Shown: positions 55,359-64,000 of the stretch, in pieces
Layout: the number at the start of each line of letters is the position of its first letter
Numbering within the stretch: position 1 is the first letter of the stretch
From: Paenibacillus sp. PL2-23
GTDB lineage: Bacteria; Bacillota; Bacilli; Paenibacillales; Paenibacillaceae
Direction of reading: 5' to 3'
DNA length: 64,000 bases
Assembly: GCF_040834005.1 (NCBI RefSeq)
Contig: NZ_CP162129.1
Coordinates: 323,501-387,500, forward strand
Notes under the pieces: generated by a model
The model's input: only the letters and a program-made list of their open reading frames with translations
The model's database searches: none
Told to the model about the DNA's origin: nothing
Translations under genes and position numbers: made by a program

Positions 55359-58300
55359 TTATTGCTCAGTCGTCGTATATCCGATGCTTCGCAGCAGGCG
55401 CGCCAGCATCGCAACGGCTTGCGCACGAGTGGCATGCTGGGCAGGCGCCAGCTGGCCGTTCGCCATGCCCTGCATGATGCCCCCTTCAATCGCGGCAGCT
55501 ATGGCTTCTGCCGCCCATTCGCTGACAGAATCCTTGTCGGCGTACGGGGACAGAACATTTGCTGCCGGCGAATTTGTGCCAGCGGTTGCGGCTGCAGGCA
55601 GTATAGGCAGCAGCTCGGCTTGGCTGGACACCCACTGAAGAGCTCTGGCCAGCATAACTGCCATCTGCTCTCTCGTTATATGCTCCTCCGGGCGGAAGGT
55701 GCCATCTGCATAGCCGGTGACTAGACCGTGCTTTGCAGCTGCAGCCACCGCATTCGTGAACCATGCCTCCTTGGGCACATCCGGGAAGGCGCTGTCGCCC
55801 CCGGTGAGGCCAAGGCTGCGAGTCAGCATGGCTGCGAATTCCGCTCGGGTAACCTCCCTCTCCGGAGCAAATTGGCCAGCGGCAACTCCGTTCACGAGCA
55901 GCCTGGAGGCGAGTACCTCCGCATCGCTGCGCGCCCAGTGTCCGGCCATGTCGGCGAAGGATGCCTCTGCCTGAATCACCGTGTACCAGCTATTGCCAGT
56001 ACGCAGCATATGAGCCGTCGTCCCCTCCTCATCCTGAACGAACAGGGTCGGCACGCCGACGAAGCTGCCTGTCGTCTCGTCATAGACAACGCCTGTTGCA
56101 TGCGGTGAGGTCGCAGCCGAATGAGGCAGCCGGATGCTGCGAGCGGCGTAGCCATTCAACGCTGCGATAGGGTGCGCGTCCCCGCCGCTCCCCATAGCCA
56201 GCTCGAAGTCGATGGCCGGAGCAATCGTCCGAATGCCGGCCTGGGCTGCCCTTTCCTCCATGCGGAGGGCCTGCTCCTCGGTGGCTTGCGTCATCCGGAG
56301 AGTCAAGTAAGGCGCGGGAGCAGTCTGGTCGGCCTGCTGCTCTCCCAGCTCCGCGATGATTTCGGCATGAAGCGGCAGCTCGTAGCTGCCCAGCGCCGTC
56401 TGGAATTGCAGCACGATTGGCGGAACAGCCCTATCGACGCGAGACTGAACGATGTCCAGCAAGGTGTTCAGCGGCAGATCTAGCTCGGCCTGTTCCGCGC
56501 TGCCGTCAAGCGTCAGAGCGAGCAGGCTTCGGTCGTCCGACAGCTTCTTGGCTGCCTCTTGAAGGACGGCCCCGCTCAGCATGGCGCGCGTCAGCGTACG
56601 CCCATCGGAGGTTGTAGTCTTGTCGCCCGACAGCTTCATCTCCACACCAGCTGCCGTCACGCTGGAGGCTGGCGGAGGAAGAATGACAGGATAGACCGGC
56701 TCCGGCTCCGTCGAAGGAAGCGGCTTGCCATAGAGCTTGATGTTATCCAGGTAATACGTGTTCGCCGAGTTGTTGTTGGCGGTGAAGGTCTGGATCAGCG
56801 CGATATTCTCGGTCCGATTGAACAGACCGATTCCTTCGAGTGCCAGCTCGCCGTCGACATACACATCCGCCTTGCCGGTCTCCAGATTGGCGACCACCGC
56901 GATATGGTACCAGGTGCCGGCGCTGTAATTGGCCAGGAACGGCGTATAGCCGCTGGATGTGCGGAACGCCAGGTTGCCGCCGTTCGTCTCGATTGCGACG
57001 GCCGCGTAGCTATTGCTCGTGGAGCCTGCTCCATCATCGGAGCTTAGTCGCATCACTTTAATGGAATTGGCCTTGGCCTCGTGCATGAAGTCAAAGGAAA
57101 CAGCCGCGATGTAAGACTGGCTCTCGAACGCGCGATCCGCCTGCACGACGTCGGAGCGGTCGTCGAACAGCCGCAGGCTCTTGTTGCCATTGCCTGGAAC
57201 GTCAGCCACCTGCAGGGTGCCGCCGGCCTCGCGAACCGTATAGCCTGCCGGCTTTGCGCCCGTCTCTTCGCCGTCGAACGTATCCTCGGCGAGCAGGCGG
57301 AGCTCCTCGATTTGGATCAGGTCGACCAGCCTTGCGCTGAGGGCTGCCGTTGGCCCGCTCTGTCCAGCGCCGTTCGCCGCGATAACCCGGTACTCGTATG
57401 TGACGCCTGCCTCAGCAGAGGTGTCCTCATACGTGGACTCGAAGACTCGGCTCGCGATGACGCTGAACGAGCCCGTTCCCGCGGTCCGACGCTGCACGCT
57501 GTAATAATCGGCGCCGCTGCCGTTCCAATCCAAAATAATTTTGGTGCTGGCGCTGGTCGCCGCGAAGTCGGAAGGCGTCTCCGGCGCAACGAGCTGGAAC
57601 GGGGTTGCGCTGACGGCTGCCGACAGCGGGCCCGCGCCATGCGCGTTCGCAGCCTCCACCTTGTAATAGTAGGCGGTTCTGTTCGCCAGGCCGGTATCCG
57701 TATAACGAGTGTGGCTTGTCGCCGTCGCGATGGCCTGGTACGTGCCGTCTGCCGCATCGCTGCGATAGAGCGTGTAGCTGGAAGCGGCTGCGACGCTGCC
57801 CCACCGGAGCGTAACGACGCCGTCGCCTGGCACAGCCAGCAGGCCAGATACGACGGTCGGCGCCGTATCCGGCTCGCTTCCATCGAAGCTGCCGGTATAG
57901 TTGCTTGTGCGGAGCCAGTTGACCGCTTCCCCGTACAGCTCTCCCGCTCCTGCTCCTGCCGAAGCGGAGCCGATCAGCGTATCCTCCAGAGCCGTCAGCT
58001 CATCCTTGGCGTAGAGATACGGAAGATTGCCCGAATCGGTATTCCAGCTGAACGCGACGGGTGTAGCCGGAACGGGAGCGAGCGGGCTGTCTGGCGAGTC
58101 GCTGTCGCCCGTATAGCTTTGGCCGTCCAGGTTGTATTGCACGTTGACGGCTTTTATTTTGCCCGTGAAGCTGGCTTGCAGATCCTCCTTCTGGTTATTG
58201 CGCAGCGGGTAGAGGACATTGCGGATGATGCTGTTCTCCAGGAGCAGCGCGCCGCCCTCGGTCGAGATGGAGCCGTTGCTCGTGACGCCGAAGTGATAGC

Positions 58301-60263
58301 CTGCGTCGGCTATGCTTGCTGCGATCTCCGGCGTGATCAGCGCGCTTGCGGAGCGCGAGCGGCTGTTGTCCACCACAATATTATAGACATGCGCATTCCC
58401 GCCTCTCAGCCTGGGAATCCGATCCATCATATCCTTGTAGTAGTTATGATGGAGCGTGAGCTCCAGCTGGGGGTTGTCGGACGCGAATTCGGACGAGCCG
58501 ATTAGATGGCCCTTCTTCTGCCCGGCAGACACGGCGATAATATCCGCTTTGGTCAGTCCGGCGGACAGCAGGTGCGCGTACATAGGGTATTTGTCGGGCA
58601 GGCGATCGAGCGCCTCGATCTGCTCGGATACCCAGCTGCCCGCCGCCCCGCCATCGTCACCCAGGAAGCGGCTCCATGAGATCGTGATGCCGTTGCTGCC
58701 TCCCTTGGCGTCGACGATGCCGTCATAAGCCTTGCCGAACGTGCAATGATCGATCCATACCTTGCTTGTTCCATTCTCCAGCGATATATAATCCCAGTCG
58801 TTGCGATCGAAGTCGCCCCGGGTCGCCTCATCCCATTCCCACAGCTCGTCGAATGACAGGTTGCGGATGATGATATTGGAGCTCGCCCGGAATACAAGCG
58901 AAGCGTGCCGGAGCTCGGAGCCGTTGCGGGAGAAGAGGGTCAGGCCGTTCGCCCCGTCTACCGTTATTTTGCACACGCCGGTACGAAGCAGCACGGGATG
59001 CAGCAGCGGGTCGTTATGCTTGCTGAACGGCGCCGTGCGAGCCGCTTCCGGAATTTCCAGCCAGCCGAGATCCAGATCGTTCATAATCTCAATGACCTTC
59101 GCGCCGGAGCCCGGCTTCAGCGCCTCATGCAAATCCTGGGCGGTATAGACCTTGCGATAAGCGGGGTCATTCTCCGCCAGCAGCCCGCCGCCCGTATTGT
59201 AAGCGGAGAAGCCGCCCATCTCGTACAGGCCGGGAACGACCAGCCCTGATGGCGTCGCGGACACCTCTCCCGAGTAGGGGCTTGATCCGTTCGCGTTAAC
59301 GGCTCTTACGACCCAATAATACGTCGTATCGTTCGTGAGACCGGACACAGTGGCGGTGAGGCCTGAGACCTCATCACCCATCAGCGTGTAGGGACCGCCG
59401 CTTGTCGTGCCTCCAAGCACTTGATAGGACGCCGCTCCGGCAGCGGCTTGCCAGGTCAGCTCCACCGCCTCGTGACGGGGGATGGCTGTCAGTCCATCGG
59501 GTGCGGACGGCGGATTCTCATCCACAGGCACCGTCTCCGAATCGAAGACAAGCGCGCCGTCGACCTCCAGCTTAATCTGATCGAATACGGCTGAGGCCGA
59601 CGATACGGCAAAGCCGACATAGAGGGTAGACAGATTCAGGTGGGTGTAGTGATTGTTTTTGTTGTCATTGTAATTGGTGCGGGATTGGTACGTGCTGCCA
59701 CCGTCCAGGGAGTACGTGAATTGCAGATCGTCCCCGGTGCGCGCCATTCGGACCGAAATAGGCCCCGTCGAGGCGCCAAGATTATCACTGCCTCCGCCGG
59801 TTCCGTCCAGTCGGCGATAGTCGCGGACACGGACATTGCCGCTGTTCAAGTCCAGCCCAGTCGCCACCATCTTGGAATCAGGCTCCAGGCCTCCCTTGGC
59901 CATCAGAAGAGCCCATGCGTTGGCGGGGTTAGGGCTGAAGCTGCTCAGGCGCGCGGTGAACACAAAATCCTTGTCGCCAGAGACGGGAAGATAAGCGAAG
60001 GCGACATGATCCCCAGCGGAATCGATCTTGCCGCCAGAGGCTTGCATCGTCAATGCCCTGTTCTGGAACGCCGCCGAGACGGCGCCTGGATTCACCTCAT
60101 CGGAAGCATACAGCTTGCTCGCGCTCCAGCCCTCCGGAAGACCGGTGGCGGCTATGGCTTCCGTCGCCGCTGAGGCTGAGCCTGCTCCCCCGAGCATTCC
60201 GGCAAGCAACTGCAGGGCTACGGCCGAGGCCAGCAAGGAAGAGAGCCATTTTTTTCTAATCAT
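55359..60263 (-). CDS. Cell-surface multidomain pectate lyase with SLH anchors
   Basis: About 1634 residues from ATG 60263 (GGAGG 11 nt upstream); 46 further codons upstream lack a site. Signal peptide about 1-33 (SSLLASAVALQLLAGMLGGA). Then a lectin-like N-terminal module, FN3, and a PL1 pectate lyase domain about 340-720 with WDYISLENGTSKVWIDHCTF, YDGIVDAKGGSNGITISWSR and DRIPRLRGGNAHVYNIVVDN. Two FN3, a laminin-G-like domain (IAVVANLETGKADVYVDGEL), an unrecognised module, and three C-terminal SLH domains (AGHWARSDAEVLASRLLVNG) follow. It cleaves pectate by beta-elimination while bound to the wall. Single-gene unit. Confidence 0.92.
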   Translation of the reverse strand: MIRKKWLSSLLASAVALQLLAGMLGGAGSASAATEAIAATGLPEGWSASKLYASDEVNPGAVSAAFQNRALTMQASGGKIDSAGDHVAFAYLPVSGDKDFVFTARLSSFSPNPANAWALLMAKGGLEPDSKMVATGLDLNSGNVRVRDYRRLDGTGGGSDNLGASTGPISVRMARTGDDLQFTYSLDGGSTYQSRTNYNDNKNNHYTHLNLSTLYVGFAVSSASAVFDQIKLEVDGALVFDSETVPVDENPPSAPDGLTAIPRHEAVELTWQAAAGAASYQVLGGTTSGGPYTLMGDEVSGLTATVSGLTNDTTYYWVVRAVNANGSSPYSGEVSATPSGLVVPGLYEMGGFSAYNTGGGLLAENDPAYRKVYTAQDLHEALKPGSGAKVIEIMNDLDLGWLEIPEAARTAPFSKHNDPLLHPVLLRTGVCKITVDGANGLTLFSRNGSELRHASLVFRASSNIIIRNLSFDELWEWDEATRGDFDRNDWDYISLENGTSKVWIDHCTFGKAYDGIVDAKGGSNGITISWSRFLGDDGGAAGSWVSEQIEALDRLPDKYPMYAHLLSAGLTKADIIAVSAGQKKGHLIGSSEFASDNPQLELTLHHNYYKDMMDRIPRLRGGNAHVYNIVVDNSRSRSASALITPEIAASIADAGYHFGVTSNGSISTEGGALLLENSIIRNVLYPLRNNQKEDLQASFTGKIKAVNVQYNLDGQSYTGDSDSPDSPLAPVPATPVAFSWNTDSGNLPYLYAKDELTALEDTLIGSASAGAGAGELYGEAVNWLRTSNYTGSFDGSEPDTAPTVVSGLLAVPGDGVVTLRWGSVAAASSYTLYRSDAADGTYQAIATATSHTRYTDTGLANRTAYYYKVEAANAHGAGPLSAAVSATPFQLVAPETPSDFAATSASTKIILDWNGSGADYYSVQRRTAGTGSFSVIASRVFESTYEDTSAEAGVTYEYRVIAANGAGQSGPTAALSARLVDLIQIEELRLLAEDTFDGEETGAKPAGYTVREAGGTLQVADVPGNGNKSLRLFDDRSDVVQADRAFESQSYIAAVSFDFMHEAKANSIKVMRLSSDDGAGSTSNSYAAVAIETNGGNLAFRTSSGYTPFLANYSAGTWYHIAVVANLETGKADVYVDGELALEGIGLFNRTENIALIQTFTANNNSANTYYLDNIKLYGKPLPSTEPEPVYPVILPPPASSVTAAGVEMKLSGDKTTTSDGRTLTRAMLSGAVLQEAAKKLSDDRSLLALTLDGSAEQAELDLPLNTLLDIVQSRVDRAVPPIVLQFQTALGSYELPLHAEIIAELGEQQADQTAPAPYLTLRMTQATEEQALRMEERAAQAGIRTIAPAIDFELAMGSGGDAHPIAALNGYAARSIRLPHSAATSPHATGVVYDETTGSFVGVPTLFVQDEEGTTAHMLRTGNSWYTVIQAEASFADMAGHWARSDAEVLASRLLVNGVAAGQFAPEREVTRAEFAAMLTRSLGLTGGDSAFPDVPKEAWFTNAVAAAAKHGLVTGYADGTFRPEEHITREQMAVMLARALQWVSSQAELLPILPAAATAGTNSPAANVLSPYADKDSVSEWAAEAIAAAIEGGIMQGMANGQLAPAQHATRAQAVAMLARLLRSIGYTTTEQ

Positions 60264-60563
60264 CTGAATTGTTGCACCTCCGAACGATGTATTGATGTAA
60301 GCGCTTCCTGTACATGGACAGTATAGGCTTGGAGCGGAAGGTGCCTCAATAATCATTGCGCGTGGAATTGGGAAAAAGGGCCAGGCGGGCGACATAATCA
60401 TTTTGCGAGGGAATGCTCATTAGAACGGATTTGAACGCTAAGGCAAGGGATGCGGGGGATCAGAGAGCCGTATATGGCGCAAGAGGCCTCATCACAGCAA
60501 GATATGGAAAGCCGCGTGAGGCCGATCCTGTTACATTGTCTGTAGGAGCAGGCGGGAGGGGGA

Positions 60564-61448
60564 TCAGGTGAGAAGCGTCTCAGCATCCAGAGGAAGCTTC
60601 TGAATAGGGGCGTAGATATGATAGGCGGCGTCCAGCTGGTACGGACTATCGAACTGTTGAATGAGCTCGATGGGACAGTGCTCCCTCTCGAGCCTGGTTA
60701 TTCTTAGAAAGCGGGCATAGTCCGTAATGAACACGTCTCCAATGTCGAGCAAGTCGCCCCTATATTGAAATCTGGCGCAGAAGAGCGGAGGGACCTGAAC
60801 GGTAAAATAATTCGGCATACTGAGCTCAAGAGCATGCGGGATGCCGCAAAGCACCTTGAATCTGGTGGAGCCGGGCTGGCAATTGGAATAGATGACATAG
60901 CAGCCGCCTGTTAACGGCTCGCCCTCGGGAAGGGCATCCAGCAGTCTTCGGGCATGCGCCCGAATGACGAACTTGTAGTCATCCGTCGCCAGATCCACCT
61001 CGAAGGCAAGGCCGCTGACGCTGAGAGGGGCGAGCTCCGTTAAGGTGAAATGCGATACGACGTCGCCATGGATATGCTTGACCGCTCTCTGCACAACAGA
61101 AGGCAGGGGTGCCGCAGCGAGGGTGGAGTCCGCTCCTCTCAGCGAGCTGGGAGCCATGCCGTATTGGCGTCTGAAGGCTCGCGTGAACGAGGAAGGTGTG
61201 CCGAAGCCCAGGCGACAGGCAATGTCGGTTAGCGAAAGGCGGCCGTCCTGAATCAGCGACAGTGAGGCGTTCAGCCTTCTCGCCAGCACGTATTGCTTCA
61301 ACGAGCAGCCCATCATGGCCGAGAAGAGGCGGTGAAAATAAAATTTGGACATATGGCTGGAATCGGCCACGGCATCCAGTGATAAGGGCTGCTCCAGGTT
61401 GTCCTCGATGTAGCGCAGCGCGCGTTCAATCACTTCATGATGCTCCAT
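60564..61448 (-). CDS. AraC-family regulator with GyrI-like effector domain
   Basis: A 294-residue protein with an N-terminal double HTH (about 5-105): RYIEDNLEQPLSLDAVADSS, MSKFYFHRLFSAMMGCSLKQ, LTDIACRLGFGTPSSFTRAF, RRQYGMAPS. The C-terminal ~170 residues form a GyrI-like small-molecule-binding domain (GLAFEVDLATDDYKFVIRAH, YFTVQVPPLFCARFQYRG). This matches Rob/MarA-type drug-responsive activators. Divergent from the DUF4386 membrane protein 54 bp away, a possible target. Confidence 0.9.
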   Translation of the reverse strand: MEHHEVIERALRYIEDNLEQPLSLDAVADSSHMSKFYFHRLFSAMMGCSLKQYVLARRLNASLSLIQDGRLSLTDIACRLGFGTPSSFTRAFRRQYGMAPSSLRGADSTLAAAPLPSVVQRAVKHIHGDVVSHFTLTELAPLSVSGLAFEVDLATDDYKFVIRAHARRLLDALPEGEPLTGGCYVIYSNCQPGSTRFKVLCGIPHALELSMPNYFTVQVPPLFCARFQYRGDLLDIGDVFITDYARFLRITRLEREHCPIELIQQFDSPYQLDAAYHIYAPIQKLPLDAETLLT

Positions 61449-61502
61449 TGGGGGACTCCTTTGCTTATTAGTTGAAAAGTCAGGAATAAGGAGGAATAAG
61501 GT

Positions 61503-62177
61503 ATGGATCGAGATCGGATGAATGGCATCCTATTAGGCTTGCTGTATATCGTCGCCGCCGCCGCTTCGATTATTGCGGTTGTTCTCTACGAACCGCTGCT
61601 ATCGGAGCAATGGTATAGGACGGCGATCCAGGAAGGGGACACCAAGGTATTAATCGGCATAGGCCACGAGATGCTGCTCGTGCTGTCGGCGGTGGGAACG
61701 GCGGTGATGCTGTTTCCTTACGTTCGCCGCTGGAATGAGCATTTGGCGCTTGGCTATCTCTGTTTTCGCTTGCTGGAAGCGGTGTTTATTGCCATTGGAG
61801 TGGTCAGTCTATTCGGCTTGCTGCAGCTTAGCTTCTATTATGAAGCAAATGGGCCGGGAGTTGAAGAGCAGCTGCGCGCGGCGGGGGTCCTGCTGCAAGG
61901 CTTTCACCAATGGACAGCGATGCTGGGACCCAATTTCATGCTTGGCGTCAATACGCTGCTGTATAGCTACTTGCTTCTCCGAACGGGCCTAGTGCCGAGG
62001 CCGCTGGCGATATTCGGCATGCTTACTGCCGTGATGGTCTTCGTGGCTGGCATGCTGGAGATGTTCGGCGTAATGGAGCCGATGTCGGCAGCCAAGGGGC
62101 TGATCGCCCTCCCAGTAGGCGTATATGAGCTGAGCTTGGCGGTATGGCTGATCGTCAGAGGTTTTGCGAGGAAATGA
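61503..62177 (+). CDS. DUF4386 membrane protein
   Basis: A 224-residue protein with six predicted membrane helices, starting MDRDRMNGILLGLLYIVAAA. Characteristic segments: GHEMLLVLSAVGTAVMLFPY, FRLLEAVFIAIGVVSLFGLL, LGPNFMLGVNTLLYSYLLLR and PRPLAIFGMLTAVMVFVAGM. The family is widespread and uncharacterised. RBS GGAGG-like AAGGAGGAATAAGGT before ATG. The divergent AraC regulator suggests ligand-controlled expression. Confidence 0.85.
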   Translation: MDRDRMNGILLGLLYIVAAAASIIAVVLYEPLLSEQWYRTAIQEGDTKVLIGIGHEMLLVLSAVGTAVMLFPYVRRWNEHLALGYLCFRLLEAVFIAIGVVSLFGLLQLSFYYEANGPGVEEQLRAAGVLLQGFHQWTAMLGPNFMLGVNTLLYSYLLLRTGLVPRPLAIFGMLTAVMVFVAGMLEMFGVMEPMSAAKGLIALPVGVYELSLAVWLIVRGFARK

Positions 62178-62243
62178 ATGCACGTTCAGATGGTTTCAAG
62201 TATAATGACAGGCAAACAGCTATAAGAGAGAGGATGTCAGGAT

Positions 62244-63068
62244 ATGTCAGTTGGTATATTAGCGCATTTGTTAGGAAAACAGCCCTATAAGGAGCTTGCG
62301 GCCAAGGTGGCCGAGCACGGCTTCCCCTATGTGCAGCTGGCGCTTGCCAAAGCGTTCACCGATATCGATTCCAGCCTAGGCAAGCTAAGCCCCGGCTTGG
62401 CGCAAGAGATTGGAGGCGCCTTCGCAGAGCGAGGCGTGCGTATCGCCGTTCTTGGCTGCTATGCGAGCCTGGTGGAGCTGGATGACGAGTCCTTCCGCTA
62501 CAATGTAGACCGGTTCAAGGAGCATCTGCGGAACGCCCGCCACTTCGGGGCGCCGATCGTAGCGACGGAGGTCGGCAATATCCTCGGTCCGGACAGCCGT
62601 CCCCAGCATCTGGAACGATTGAACCTGGCGCTGGAGGAGCTGGTGGAGGAGGCCGAGCGCTGGGGCGTAACGATCGGGCTGGAGGCGGCGCAAGGGCATC
62701 TGATTGACTCGTCCGAGACGCTTGCGGAGACCATTGAGCGATTCCCGTCCTCCTGCGTCGGCGTTGTGCTGGACCCTTGCAATCTCATGAACCGCCAGCG
62801 GTTCGAGGTACAGGACGATACGATCCGGGAAGCGTTCCGGCTGCTCGGTCCACGGATCGTCAGCGCGCATGTGAAGGACCTGCAGCGCGCAGAGGACGGC
62901 TCGCTGAAGGGGACAGCAGCGGGGCTCGGCGAGCTGAACTACCCGCTGTTCTTCCAGCTGCTGGAGCAGCACAAGCCGCATGGCTTCGCAACGCTGGAGG
63001 ATGTTACCGTCCCTCAGATGGCGGAGGCGGCGCGGTTCGTCCGGGAGGGGCGGGCTAACGCTCATTGA
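62244..63068 (+). CDS. Sugar phosphate isomerase/epimerase family protein
   Basis: A 274-residue TIM-barrel protein of the AP_endonuc_2 (xylose-isomerase-like) family. Metal and substrate residues lie in GVRIAVLGCYASLVELDDES, GAPIVATEVGN, VTIGLEAAQGHLIDSSETL, VVLDPCNLMN, RIVSAHVKDLQ and ATLEDVTVP. Members isomerise or epimerise keto-sugars or inositols; the substrate here is unknown. Stands alone, with no kinase or transporter beside it. Confidence 0.88.
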   Translation: MSVGILAHLLGKQPYKELAAKVAEHGFPYVQLALAKAFTDIDSSLGKLSPGLAQEIGGAFAERGVRIAVLGCYASLVELDDESFRYNVDRFKEHLRNARHFGAPIVATEVGNILGPDSRPQHLERLNLALEELVEEAERWGVTIGLEAAQGHLIDSSETLAETIERFPSSCVGVVLDPCNLMNRQRFEVQDDTIREAFRLLGPRIVSAHVKDLQRAEDGSLKGTAAGLGELNYPLFFQLLEQHKPHGFATLEDVTVPQMAEAARFVREGRANAH

Positions 63069-63163
63069 CCGGTTACGCCAGTATTCGGGGCGGCAAGCCT
63101 AACTCGTCATGGGACAGCCCGGCGCCCCTTCATGGCCGAACGATCAAGGAAACACCGGTTTTT

Positions 63164-63313
63164 GCGCCAACGGGCCAAACCTGTCACGTCTGTGGGAGCA
63201 AGTAAGCAGAAGTGAAGGATTTGAGCGTACGAGGATGGACATGTTCATCTTGTCAAACGTCACATAACCGAGATTGGAATGCGGCACAAAACATAAAGGC
63301 TATGGCCCTGTAA
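63164..63313 (+). pseudogene. tnpB: IS200/IS605 TnpB C-terminal relic
   Basis: Reads QTCHVCGSK, an in-frame TAA, then [20 protein letters not shown] and [15 protein letters not shown] before the final stop. This is the zinc-ribbon (CxxC...CxxC) and RuvC-III (R-D-NAA-NI) end of TnpB, a transposon-encoded RNA-guided nuclease. The rest of the gene is absent and the relic carries a further internal stop, so it is inactive. Confidence 0.85.
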
Positions 63314-63404
63314 TGAATAATGTAAGAACTGTAGGAACCACAGGGGCCGCTTGGTGTACGATATTTCGAAAAAATATTACTACGACTTTGCTCCATGAGG
63401 AGCA

Positions 63405-63449
63405 ACAACCCAAGAATGCTCCATCGCTTAGGTGGCGGGAGTGTTCAAC
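63405..63449 (+). ncRNA. Relic of omega-RNA 3' scaffold / IS605 right end
   Basis: AAGAATGCTCCATCGCTTAGGTGGCGGGAGTGTTCAAC has the form of the right-end hairpin that closes IS605 elements (GAAT-CCCC...GGGGAG-GT-CAA). Bases from 63450 (ATTCATCCCTGACTG) would be the guide. Expression is unlikely given the relic state. Confidence 0.5.
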
Positions 63450-63668
63450 ATTCATCCCTGACTGTCAAACCAACGCCGTCATCCGCGCATATGCTGATAG
63501 CATATAGGGGAGAGGCGATGGTTTTTTCATTTTTTGAAGGGAAGGAATAAATTTTGTTCATGGCCCTGATTTTTATTTTTTATCGTGTTGTGTACGTTTT
63601 CTGAATTTTATCGCATTATGGGGCTGTCAGTGAAATTTACCGGTTTTTAAAAAGGGTCCAACTATCTT

Positions 63669-63674
63669 ATAATA
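63669..63674 (+). promoter_or_regulatory. Candidate -10 box for mqo
   Basis: TATAAT, 36 bp before the mqo start. No strong -35 match is visible upstream. Confidence 0.45.
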
Positions 63675-63709
63675 GTAGATATCTCAATCTATAAATAAGG
63701 ACGGTTACA

Positions 63710-64000
63710 ATGAGTCATAAGACGGAAACAGACGTAATCTTGATCGGCGCCGGTATTATGAGCGCGACCTTGGGTGCTCTGCTGAAGGAGCTGGCGCCGA
63801 ACTGGAAGATCAAAGTGTTCGAGAAGCTGTCCAAGGCTGGCGAGGAAAGCTCGAACGAATGGAATAACGCGGGAACGGGACATGCTGCGTTATGCGAGCT
63901 GAACTATACAAGCCAGAAGCCGGATGGCTCGATTGACATCAGCAAGGCCATCAAGGTGAATGAAGAGTATCAGGTGTCCAAGCAGTTCTGGTCTTATCTG
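63710..64000 (+). CDS. mqo: Malate:quinone oxidoreductase, N-terminal part
   Basis: The first 97 codons of an mqo gene running off the window. ATG 63710 follows AAGGACGG. The N-terminal FAD-binding motif [20 protein letters not shown], then [20 protein letters not shown] and [16 protein letters not shown] are diagnostic. The membrane-associated FAD enzyme oxidises malate to oxaloacetate and passes electrons to quinone in the TCA cycle. Confidence 0.95.
   Translation, partial: MSHKTETDVILIGAGIMSATLGALLKELAPNWKIKVFEKLSKAGEESSNEWNNAGTGHAALCELNYTSQKPDGSIDISKAIKVNEEYQVSKQFWSYL

Noticed and set aside
57081..58505. Long plus-strand frame (474 codons) inside the pectate lyase gene
   Set aside because: Antisense to clearly homologous FN3 and pectate lyase sequence, Arg-rich as expected from a reversed GC-rich gene.
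63274..63507. A 77-codon frame overlapping the TnpB relic
   Set aside because: It runs out of frame through the relic and the right-end hairpin and has no RBS.
1..64000. tRNA, rRNA or replication origin
   Set aside because: No tRNA-like cloverleaf, rRNA segment or DnaA-box cluster was noticed on reading, though no covariance search could be run.

Overview
The window looks like a chromosome segment of a spore-forming, surface-layer Firmicute close to Paenibacillus. Evidence is the strong AGGAGG-type ribosome binding sites, a sporulation sigma-K remnant, an SLH-domain pectate lyase, copper-amine-oxidase-type stalk-domain proteins, a HelD RNA-polymerase recycling factor, and an mqo gene at the right edge. 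This rests on family recognition only; no database was searched.

The left half (1 to about 35 kb) is an AT-richer accessory region full of mobile DNA. It holds an IS21 end, a truncated IS66, an IS5-like element, an IS110 element, two complete IS3-family elements, a 164-bp non-autonomous derivative of one of them, and two divergent copies of a four-gene transposon (DUF6431-like protein, Mu/Tn7-type DDE transposase, ExeA-like AAA ATPase, DUF5348-like protein). Two gene sets lie between them. Set A (5.2-9.8 kb) has a decapitated ThiL/AIR-synthase-like gene, a MurA-family enolpyruvyl transferase with Asp in place of the fosfomycin-target Cys, a class II aldolase, a DeoR regulator and a DUF218 protein. 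Set B (13.2-28.3 kb) looks like a sugar-nucleotide-dependent glycoconjugate cluster. A leftward operon runs from 24.7 to 13.2 kb: two GT2 glycosyltransferases (one with a TPR-like C-terminus, a layout shared with the S-glycosyltransferase SunS), an enolase-superfamily enzyme, UDP-glucose dehydrogenase, UDP-glucose pyrophosphorylase and a two-subunit ABC exporter. A divergent operon has a GAF/LuxR-type regulator and a Gfo/Idh/MocA dehydrogenase. IS110 sits inside the operon, an IS3 element splits the dehydrogenase, and the IS3-derived mini-element sits just upstream of the regulator's RBS. The product is unknown to me.

The island ends at a probably N-truncated Mrr-like endonuclease gene abutting transposon copy 2, followed by sigK debris (34.7-35.05 kb). 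From about 35.8 kb the sequence is GC-richer and gene-dense: a small secreted repeat protein; a roughly 9-kb FN3/RHS/YD-repeat giant gene broken by one in-frame TAG where Trp is expected; a 102-bp tandem repeat; a DUF6157 gene with an in-frame TAA; a Tet(M)-like ribosomal protection GTPase; a stalk-domain protein; helD; DUF2294 plus an SbtA-type bicarbonate transporter; a DUF218 membrane protein; a multidomain pectate lyase; an AraC regulator; a DUF4386 protein; a sugar isomerase/epimerase; a TnpB relic; and the start of mqo.

Recurring oddities are five genes interrupted by a single in-frame stop with the frame otherwise open, and a structured ~120-bp repeat present in two inverted copies around the DUF2294/SbtA/DUF218 genes. 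The most interesting candidates are the interrupted glycoconjugate cluster, the four-gene transposon family, and the IS3-derived MITE at the cluster's regulatory gene.
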